From contig VNWV01000001.1 of assembly GCA_009801085.1 (NCBI GenBank), positions 8,184,001 to 8,248,000 of the forward strand: a stretch of DNA of 64,000 nt, in the 5' to 3' direction. Position numbers and translations under genes: made by a program. The notes beneath the pieces are model-generated. The model made no database searches, was not told where the DNA came from, and saw only the letters and a list, made by a program, of their open reading frames with translations. Source of the stretch: Lasiodiplodia sp. COLG20 (taxonomy: Eukaryota; Ascomycota; Dothideomycetes; Botryosphaeriales; Botryosphaeriaceae). Shown in pieces: positions 55,038-64,000 of this stretch (position 1 is the first letter of the stretch; each line of letters begins with the position of its first letter).

Positions 55038-56892
55038 ATGCCTGCAAGTGAAAGGAGGAGTGCGAAACTGTGAGTACACGTCCTTCATCTACAATGCTGC
55101 AAGCGCAAATACTAACTGCCATTTTCAGGAGTTTCCCTCACTTCTTTATTCTTTCGCTCCTCACATACTCCGCATCGCTTCAATAGCGCTGGCCGCGATG
55201 CGTGTCCGCTGGCGTTCCTTTGAGAGGGCGTGAAATCCCGGCTGCTCTACGACGAGCCCCCCCTGATGCTGAGCATCCCGAGGCTCTGTTTTCCTACCAA
55301 CCACATCCTACCGATCATTCCAATTGCGACGGTTTTGGTATTTTGTTGGGGAAAAAGTCCTGGTTCCGTGAAAGAGATCTACGCAGGTTCGAGCTGGCGA
55401 CGGTGGCAGCCACCGCCCTCGTTCCTGGAGATCCCGGTCGGTGTCCTTCGGAAGTGCTCCATCGGCACTACTTGGATCGACTGAGGTGTTTTGGTGTTGC
55501 TATAGAGGAAATGTATAATCTGTATTATCAGGGTTCGGAGCTGGAAACTGTAAGAAGATATTATTTGAGAAATGGATAGTCACAAGACAAGTATTGCTTT
55601 CACGTAGTGATGATATGTCACACATTCTTGCTATTAGTGTATTCAAAAACAGCAAGACACAATTGTCGCCAGACATTCATGGTAAATGGCTAAGAATGAC
55701 GAAAGTGGGCCTTATGGGCTTGTGCTGATATTTCCTTTTTCGTCCTTGCTTTTCGCCCATAATCGGAGTCTTGGAGAACGCTCAGAGCTTTCAAATGTAA
55801 GAGCCCGTGATTCTCAATTTACAATGTTATCGTTCTCAAAGTTTAGAAATGGAAGTCTAACAACACTGGAAATGCATTAGATGGGTGGTGCACTGCCCTT
55901 CGACGCCACTGATGATCGACCCCAGGAATGAAACCACCTAGTATGAAACACACCAGAAAGTAAAATTCATGGAGAAGAATAAGATCTGCCATTATCAGAT
56001 GTTCCCGCGCCAAAAGACCGCATTGCCTGCGAAGTGACGTGCTCCAGTTTGTCACGGGACGATCGGCGATCGAGGGCCTTTTGTCTTACAAAGACGTCGT
56101 TCACATGTTTCCTCTATATTCCACAGTAGGACCGATATGCAGTTAGTGCAAAGGTCCCCAATTTTATAGCTTCGGTGAAAATCTTTGGTTGAAGCGGGCG
56201 CTAGTCGAGTTGCTCCACTGCATCGTACATCCGAAGCGCAGTTCTCGGATGTATGCAAGGCTCCGCGTTATCCCTCATGGAGAGATGTACGGGTACACAT
56301 CGTAAAGCTCAATATCTCGGTGATTTTGACTATTTATGTAAGGCTTTGTGGCAGCGACCTTTTTTACAGTCATCCTTCTCCACAGCTTTTCGCGCACCGT
56401 CGGTGGCGTTTTTTGATCCAAGAAAGCGGCGTCTCACTACTACACTTTATTTATACTTCCTTTAAGGTCTCAATATGAAGCCGGTTTATTCATGTGTACT
56501 TTAGTAGCGACTGTATCAGTGCATACTACAAGTCCTGACCTGTACCGGAGTTGCTATTGAAATCTCTGCTTTCCCATATCATGACTTGCCAGAGCATGTT
56601 GCTCTCGAACCGAAACTCCTCTATTTAAAGTTTAGCAGAAGTTCTGTGTCAAACTGCTTTCTTTGTTTTGTTTGTGGTTCTCAGTGCAGACAAAGCTGAG
56701 CAGCCCCCACGCCCGGCAACTTCTATCCGCTTAAACGAATTTCAGCCCTAATATGGAGGTATTTTGGGATTTGCCAAGTATGTTGGCACAGCTGGGCATT
56801 GATTATGATACCCTATCGTACCATAAAGTCCATACACGTGGGAACATGCATATATCGAATCCTTCATATAATCCTTCATTTATATAGCCGCT
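55038..56892. other. 1.9-kb AT-rich intergenic region
   Basis: 3' flank of the cupin gene and promoter of the membrane glycoprotein gene. A 9-bp inverted repeat, TACATCCGA at 56226-56234 and TCGGATGTA at 56245-56253, resembles the half sites found in the metabolic block. A 125-codon frame at 55202-55579 has no features and probably lies in the 3' untranslated part. No gene called. Confidence 0.45.
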
Positions 56893-59262
56893 ATGGAAGC
56901 TCAAAGCAAAGACGGGCGCTGTCCCATAGTATCGACAATGAGCTCCACCAACAACGAACAGCCCGCGGAGCAGCCACCAGGGTATCATGAGAGTAATCGA
57001 CAAACTCAGCAGTATCAGCTAGAGCAGCTTCCACGTCAGGTCAACATAGATGGCTCATCCCATGACAGCCCAGACGGGAAAAAAGCAAAACCACTGGAAA
57101 GCCAAAGCGCTTACTTCTACTTCTTACTAGCTTTTTACTCAGCACTGGCTATGGCATCCTGGATCATTATCTGCCGCATCGGACGCAAGGGCAACTGGGG
57201 TTCTGAAGAGAAAAACTATGGTGACTTTAAGATCTTTAGCAATGCTGATGTCGCTGGGCGATGGCTACATGGCGCTTTGGTTATGTCTACCCTCGCCGCC
57301 ATGCTGACAATCCCAACAACTGCCGCCATCTGCGCCTACGCAGCCGTGCCTTTTGCACAGTACCATGCCAGGAATAAGAACCTCACCTTAAGGCAGACAG
57401 CGATGCTCGCAGACGAAGGGTGGAGGAGCCCGCGTGTTCTTGCAAAACTCCTGTTTCCTTCCCACAGAGCCAAAGTTGGAAGCCGTTTTCTCTGGATAGC
57501 AAGCATATTGACAATACTAGGTGTGTATTGTAGTGCGTGAGTTCTATGGTAGTTTCCAGCTACTAACACGATGAGTGTAGGCTTGGTGATCTATCCAATC
57601 CAGCAAGGTTTCCTGAAGCCGCTTTCGGAAACCAAGGGCCCTGGCTGGCCGGGTGAATACTCGGCAGAAAGGTACAGAATCAGCATTGCTCATGTCTCCG
57701 ACATTCCCTACACTAAACTGTATACGAATCGCGACACGGTCAAACTGCGTAAGAAATTGGCAATCTGGGAAGAGGAGACGTGTGAACCACGGCTATGGAT
57801 GAGTGGCCCGCGAGAAAACGTGACGAATTGGCAACAACGCTGCGCTCGCGGAGAGGAAAGAAGCTGGGGGTTTGAGAACCTGGACAAACTATCGGATCCT
57901 TTCATTGCACAGCTGCCATATGGCTTCAGCACAGGCTTCGAGCAGGCATATGCGCCACGAATCAACACGAGTGTCTCGTACGAAAGCATCGCCGTCGACG
58001 ACGCTCCGGAGGATTGCTTTTCCCTGGAAGGTGACTCACGCTTTGTCAAGCATCACTACGAATATGTGCATCCATTCCGGTCTTATCAGAGCTGGAACCT
58101 CAGCACGTGCATACCCAGCAGTGCTCTCATATCTCCGATCAACAAGACGCGCGACCGCCAAGACTTCGACGAGGTCTTTTACCTTAACCTCACGCGTAGA
58201 GACGAGATTTTCTACGACACGGGCACTTTCAAAGTCTCGGCGCGGACGACAATCGGCTACTTCGAGCTTCCCAGCTACGCAAACGGCAACCAACCCGGAC
58301 CCCTCCTGGACATGTACCCCTGGAAGGCCGATGAGAAACCGCCCAATTCCACCACCGAAGACACCCCCTTGACCTACGAGCTCCTCGAAGACGTCCCGAA
58401 CAGAGGGCCGCTCGCAACCATCTACCTCGCGCTCTTCGGCAACGGCTCGCTCCCCGACACCCTGAGCGACCCCTCCTACCTCACCTACCTCAACCGCAGC
58501 AGCACCAGCAGCGCCTACATCAACTCCACCGCCACCACCCCCACCGAAAACCCCTTCTCCTCCCTCCCCCCCGACACCCCTCCCTCCGCCACCCTCGCCC
58601 CAGGCATCTGCCACGATCTCGCCCCGCTCGGCACCCTCCTCGGCGCCGGCGTCAGCTGGGCCAGAACCTCGCCGGTCGACTACTGCCAGGCGACGGACGA
58701 AGTGTGGCGCTACGAGTGGCGCGGGCGCGCGCCCTTCAACCGCACCGCCGACCCGCCCTTCGACGTGCGCTACTGGATGGACCGCTTCTTCGTCGCCGAG
58801 GACCGCGTGCGCGCCGCGCTGACCGCCGCCGCCTTCATGGCCGACGAGATCTGGCTGACGGACCCGCTGGTCCGCGGCACGCTGGTGGTCGCCGTCGACG
58901 AGGGGTTCGACGTCGTGGCGCCCGTCATGCCGCTGGCCGGGGTGATCGTGGGGAGTCTGCTGCTGGGCGTGTTTCTGGTGGCGTTGTGGGCGTTGTTGGT
59001 GTTTGCGGCGTGGCAGAGGAGGGCGAGGTGGACGGCGACGCTGGATGCGTGGGCGATGCTGAGGATGGGGGCGGGGGTCGAGGTGGGAGCGTTTGTGACG
59101 ACGACGATGGGGAAAGAGGATGAGGTGTTGGATGCGTTGCCGGGATTCATGGGGGATGCGAGGCCGGAGGGAGATGTGGGAAGGTTGGGGGTCGGTGCCG
59201 AGGCCGAGTTGAACTGGAAGAGAAAGTATGAGGCAGGCTTGTGGTCGGTGGGGACGGCATGA
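56893..59262 (+). CDS. Large membrane glycoprotein, 3 TM + ectodomain + TM
   Basis: A 769-residue protein in two exons, 56893-57520 and 57581-59262. The 60-nt intron has a perfect CTACTAAC branch; the join is TILG to GLVIYPIQQ. The plan is a polar N-tail, three membrane segments (FLLAFYSALAMASWIIICRI, the stretch VMSTLAAMLTIPTTAAICAY, and FLWIASILTILGLVIYPI), a long Asn-glycosylation-rich ectodomain with scattered Cys, a last membrane segment (LAGVIVGSLLLGVFLVALWA) and a short tail. The 3' third becomes very GC-rich compared with the 5' part. A second Met (MSSTNNEQPAEQ) 16 codons in is an alternative start. Unknown function, same design as the gene at 36.2 kb. Confidence 0.78.
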
Positions 59263-59766
59263 GGACTGTATGGAGTGGGGTTGTTCGTGACATTTTTTGA
59301 GCGGGAGGAAGGATAGGAAGTATTAGCTAAACTGACAATTCACTGAGTCTCAGCCTCAGGCATCATATGTGTAAACAAGATAGATGACTCCTCTGCCCGA
59401 TATTAAACTGGTGTTTGCTCATAAGCCTTAAGCATTTGTCATCAATATCGGCAAGAGTTCGCCTCCGTTTCAGATGTCGACCATGTCTTCAGTGATGTCT
59501 TCAAAGCCTTGGACTGTGTTACCATCGCTATATTTAGTGGGGCAAACATCGCTTCCAGGCGCAACACCATTACGGAACACATTTCAAGTGTTTGATTAAA
59601 ATAGCCTAATGCATTATAAGAACTGGGCGCTTGCATCAGCATTGCAGATCCACAATATGGCATTCGTACCCATGAGGCTGCGCAGGATTTCGAGATAGGC
59701 GCAACTGATCTTTGCTCTCGTTCATTCCCGATTTGGAAGGACGCTCGCTTACCACGAGCAGCCATC
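59263..59766. other. Spacer between two membrane-protein genes
   Basis: About 500 nt, AT-rich, holding the terminator of one gene and the promoter of the next, both rightward. A minus-strand frame of 112 codons here lacks protein character. Confidence 0.45.
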
Positions 59767-60971
59767 ATGGGCCACAACACGTTAAGGTATAGTATATCAC
59801 TTACCTACAGGAGGAGAAGATAAGAAAGAAAGCAACGCCGAGCAACTGACCACCGCACAGCGTCTTCGCCGTCATCATCCTCTCGACCATTGCCCTTACC
59901 TTCTACCTACTTAACACTTTATATCAACCCCTCCCCATTCCTACTACCACCATCTCCTCTGGCATTACCCTCTCCTCTCTCTACGCCCTCCAAACCCGCA
60001 TCTTCGACCAAACCCTCGCCCTCCGCCCCATTGTCAACTCGACCCTCCTCAGCCCCACCATCCGCGGCCGCGTCGACATCACCCGCACCTTCACCGGCAT
60101 CGAGCTCAACACCGAGTACCTCTTCTCGCTCTTCGCGCAGCTGAGCCGCACCCGCTCCTTCACCCTCCTCGGCATCCCGACCAGCTACACCGTCACGCAC
60201 TTCGCCGGCTGGATCCCCCCGTCCACCTCCCCGCCCTCCAGCGAGGACAGCAGCTCCTCCTCCTCCTCCTCAGCCATCGCCTCCTCCGCCATCCTAATGA
60301 ACTTCACCTCGCCCACGCACTTCTGGAGCGGCAACGACGACGACGACGACGATGGCAACTTCACGCTCGAGATCCACGCGTGGACGCTGTTCGACGCAGC
60401 GGGCCGCGTGCAGCAGTACGACGCCACCTTCCGGCACTGGCCCTCGTTTATCGCGTCGACGCTTTCGCGCGCCGCGCGCGTGCGGTTCGGCGGCAACGTG
60501 TCGGCGGCCGTGGCGTACGCGACGGCCGAGCTGGCGGCCACGATTTGCGCCGAGCACGAGGCGCACTGCACCACCGACATCTCCACCACCGGTGAGAAGG
60601 ACGAGGAGGGCAGAGGCGGCGGCGGCGGCAGCGGCAGCGGCGGCGATGGCGGTAGCAGTAGTAGGAACGACAAAACTAACAACAGGAACAGCAACAGGCA
60701 GTACTCTAGCGAGGCGGAATGCGTGCGCTTCCTGACTCGTGAGGTGCGGTTCGGGGCGTCTCACGAGATGGGTTTGGATACGCTACTGTGCCGCATGGTG
60801 CATAGCCCGATGGTGGCGCTGCGGCCGGAGGTGCATTGTCCGCATGTCGGGCCGACGGGGGGCGATATGTGTACGGACGCTTTGGATTATGGGGAGCGGA
60901 TCGATCAGGGGTTTTGGAAGGAGCCGTGGATGCTGGAGGAACTGGACGTGGTGGAAAGGGGAGGGGGTTAA
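59767..60971 (+). CDS. Type II membrane protein of unknown function
   Basis: About 376 residues from a tiny exon 59767-59786 and a long exon 59861-60971. The join gives MGHNTLSVFAVIILSTIALTF, a single N-terminal membrane anchor, followed by an ectodomain: SSLYALQTRIFDQTLALRPI, VDITRTFTGIELNTEYLF, and a Cys-bearing C-terminal part (CRMVHSPMVALRPEVHCPH). Low-complexity inserts (Ser run, six Asp, Gly/Ser/Asp run) interrupt the ectodomain and match simple repeats in the DNA near 60255, 60338 and 60613. The first exon is weakly supported, as its donor is GTATAG. It follows the glycoprotein gene on the same strand by 504 nt, so the two may act together. No family recognised. Confidence 0.6.
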
Positions 60972-63900
60972 GACGTCAGAATGATGGGAGGATTGGGGTC
61001 GAATAATCGCAACTCACGTTCTGGCAACGTGAACATGGAGTTGAAGATTCTGCAATATCATTTGTTTCATCGGCTTGACGATGTTGTTCGGCTGTCACGA
61101 TAAAGTAGTTTGAATAGATGGAGCACTGGCCAGCACGTACTGATGAGACATCATGACGACACTCACTGCAGACGTCACCCTTGATTTTTCTATTCCTGAA
61201 CATGTTTCATCTGCTGTATAGGATACTCCTGCTTACTTTCCACGGCTGTAACCGGGTTGTTCATACGTAAATTTATCACAATATTAGTCTCGCCTCTTAC
61301 CTCTGCTTGATTGTCATCCAATTGCCCGTCTTGCCCTGCAGCCAGCTGCCTGAACTGCTCCACGTGATGCTCCGGCATCTTGTCGATACGCTCCTCCAGC
61401 TGCCGCAGCAGCTTGCCAATGTAGCGCTTCATCAACGCAAGAATGTGCTCTCAGCCTTCCCGTCATCCATCTTCCTCCCACTAGTATTGTACATTCGATC
61501 TGCGATGCGCATGCCGGGGCTACCTCGTCTTCACTTCGCTGATGGATTGTTAGGGCGAGCATCTACCACGGACATTAGCAACGTCATCGGAACCACGCGC
61601 AAAGAACCGTTTCGCAGCAACACTAGGCTCATTAGCGGTGAAGGGTCCGGAAACGGCGGCGTCGATCATCTTGTCGCCTCTACCGGCGCACATGTGGCAT
61701 GATCGGCATCCCACGCGATCGTCCCAGAGCACCATTGGGTAACGTTCTGCACAATGATAGAAGGCGCGCCATGAAGAGTCCTTGTTGACATGTACCCCCC
61801 AAACCTGGGTTTGGTTGAGACATTAAGGGCCTGACTAAAAATGTTGTTTGTTGGGACCAGCGAGCCGACGACACTGGCTCAAAGCGCAAACAAAGTGCGT
61901 GCATGCGGAGCTTCTTCCGAGCCATATCTGGTGTCCTTGGACTGAGATAGCATGTGCGCGGGATTTATGAGGTAGTATAGGTGTATTATGGGGCCTTCGG
62001 CTCAACAGGAAGTCGCAATTGGTCATGCTGAGTTACTCAAGAGACATGGCGGAACCTACGAGATGGCCGTCAGTCGAGCACCGAAGCGGCTCGTTCTATC
62101 AATAGACAAGAAGAGCCAAAACCCCTGGGCAGGACGGTTTCCCACCCGGGCAGGGTTTATTGTTCTGTGGTGGCAAAGTAGCTTTGAGGAAAGGAAAACC
62201 TTGCACGCCTCAACCCAACGCTGTTCCAAGGCCAAGGATACCGGCTCCGCTAACCGGTGGCTCCGCAGTGCATATTCTCAGGGCTCCTGGTGTTTCATCG
62301 AAGTCGGAGCGAAAGGCGTTCGAGTTTACGCGGATCTTGCGGGCGATTGCGGACGCCTCGGCAGGAATTGCGTTGAGCAGTACCTCGTCGGTAGATCCGT
62401 TGCTCAGAGTGAATGCGCGGCCATGCGACAGTGATAAGAGAATGCGGCGGCGAGGAGTGCGATGGGAGATGGATGACGCAGGGAAAGTGAGGCGAGTGAG
62501 GGCGCGGAGTTGAGCGAGGCGGCGGATTTGCCTCCTCGTCGATTATGTCATCATTCTCGTCTCACTGGCCCGTCACCCGACGCAACCTCGCTGGCCTGTA
62601 GGGCCACCACAGCGCAACAATCGTCGCAATGAGACATGCTTTGTCCCTTGGATGTTGCTCTGCGCGCGCGCGTAGGCCATTGGCTTGTGTTCCTAGCACC
62701 GGAAGACTTCAATCTCGCTATCTCCGGGCCAGGCGTCTTTAAAAGGCCCATCGTCCCTCTCTCCGCGCATCGTCAGCATCTTCTCCAACACCTCTCTACA
62801 CGGTCACGGGGCTTCTGGAAGGCGTCTAGAAGGTTGAAAGCAGCCAAGCACTCATGAAACAGTCGATTTCATCTCACTCATCGCTTCCAACGGCTCCTCG
62901 TCCCACTTTGCACAGGACCCGCCGCCATCATCGCCCAAGATTTCCCAAGCAAAGAAGGACCCATTTACCGCATGACAAGATGAGCTTATCTCAGACCCCA
63001 GCGAAGCAATTAGCCGGGGATTTCATCGGCCAACCTTCGGACTAGACTTCCACCTTAACTTGCGCCTCCGAAATTTAGACTCCATCCTGAACATGCCGCG
63101 CACGGAATTACGCGCACCAACATCGGGCGTACATTCTTCAGACGGAAAGAAACCTTGCGGCAACATCCACCGTTGAGAGGCGGTGGAATTCTTGGCTGTG
63201 GGTGCCTTAAGCCCGGGACCCATGGTGGTCTATCACCAGTCAAACCCCCAAATCCTGAAAACCTTACCGCCCCGTCTGCCGCCATCTCTCCTGTACCTCC
63301 CTGCGCTTTCCGCCTCTCTGTTGCCGGATTCCACGGGTACAGTCTTCTCTGGTTGCTGTGCTTCTGCTAGTCCAGATTCCCCGTCTCAAGCCGCACGGCG
63401 TGCCGTGTCTTGCGAGAAATACTTCGTCGGCCCGAGGGGAGATCTTAACCGCAAGCAATCCACCGTGTATAAAGATAACCCGTTTCTTATCTTTTCGGGT
63501 TAGACAGGCTGCGGCGAGACTCAGTCCAAATTGCAACGTTACTCTTGTCCTTCTTAAGCTTTGATGTCGACTCAGTCCAGTGTCGATCCGACCCGCAACG
63601 GTCCGTGTAAAAACGGCGAACGGGCCACGGCCTAGCATTCGGCATCCCTCTGGTCGACTGACCCTACCTATCATTTCAGCCCTTCGAGAATTACCCAGAA
63701 TTTGCCCGCCAGCCTGCCCTGTAGCGGAAGTCAGAGATCACCAACCCTCTCTCCAAACACGGCACAATGGTGGACTTTCCGTCGCCCCCGCCCTGCCTTT
63801 GTGATTATCCCGCGCCATCGGTAACCCTCATTTCTAGCTTCGCACGGGGTACGCGCTGTTGGACTACCCCCCTCGTACGCGAGTATTGACGAGCAAAGAC

Positions 63901-64000
63901 CATGGCCTTCACCACTCCCTACTCGCACCAGAGTCAAGATAAATACGCTCTGGTCCTGCCGTGCTTTCTCCCACCATCACGCTTCACCCAGTCCTTCGTT
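60972..64000. other. Terminal 3-kb region without supported genes
   Basis: A minus-strand frame around 61190-61435 (KRYIGKLLRQLEERIDKMPEHHVEQFRQLAA) reads like a short coiled-coil protein and has a GTAAGA donor after NQAE, but no upstream exon or full gene can be built. Other frames at 61988-62434 and 63183-63674 lack protein features. GC rises after 62.4 kb, with TATAAA-like boxes near 63469 and 63940, so a gene may begin beyond the window. Confidence 0.45.

Noticed and set aside
61190..61435. Small coiled-coil protein gene
   Set aside because: Readable core, but an in-frame stop lies just upstream and neither a first nor a last exon could be defined.
1..64000. CRISPR arrays, rRNA, complete transposons
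   Set aside because: No regularly spaced repeats, rRNA signatures, transposase or reverse-transcriptase frames were seen on reading through the window.

Overview
The window is nuclear DNA of a filamentous ascomycete (Pezizomycotina). About twenty genes carry short introns (mostly 44-84 nt) with GT...AG ends, and several have a CTRAY-like branch site just before the acceptor. Families typical of this group are present: a Zn2Cys6 regulator with a fungal transcription-factor domain, an alpha-arrestin with a PPxY tail, a GPI-anchored repeat protein, GH43+CBM35, an F-box protein and a Yhm2 carrier. No rRNA, confident tRNA, CRISPR or intact transposon was seen. Exon joins below were made by hand from splice signals, reading frame and remembered family consensus; no search was run. 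The species cannot be named.

Layout. 0.2-5.9 kb: housekeeping side (Ser-rich protein, TAF6, Kelch-type membrane protein), all on the minus strand. 6.7-11.6 kb: a GNAT acetyltransferase, then an alpha-dioxygenase-like haem enzyme facing a 15-hydroxyprostaglandin-dehydrogenase-like SDR (possible oxylipin pair). 11.6-16.1 kb: a gene-poor stretch with two inverted repeats, then an alpha-arrestin and a phosphoglycerate-mutase-fold protein. 16.8-35.8 kb: a block of nine metabolic and regulatory genes. 36.2-41.2 kb: a large membrane glycoprotein and a gene-poor region with an orphan coding remnant. 41.8-50.9 kb: GPI repeat protein, F-box protein, GH43 enzyme, 2OG-Fe(II) oxygenase. 54.4-61.0 kb: cupin, a second large membrane glycoprotein and a type II membrane protein. 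The last 3 kb hold no supported gene.

The most interesting region is 16.8-35.8 kb. It encodes a cyclase-family hydrolase, a single polypeptide fusing AtuA-like (DUF1446), DUF4387 and CaiB/BaiF CoA-transferase domains, a Zn2Cys6 regulator, a Yhm2-type mitochondrial citrate/2-oxoglutarate carrier, a divergent aconitase with a presequence, an MFS permease of the sugar/quinate type, an amidohydrolase resembling pyrone-dicarboxylate lactonase, a PrpF/GalD-type isomerase with a presequence, and an SDR lacking the catalytic Tyr. Promoters of the regulator, carrier, aconitase, permease, amidohydrolase and PrpF genes carry related CGG-N6-CCG palindromes (consensus near CGGNTRCATCCG). I infer a co-regulated, partly mitochondrial pathway for uptake and breakdown of an unsaturated or lactonised tri- or dicarboxylic acid. 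The substrate is unknown.
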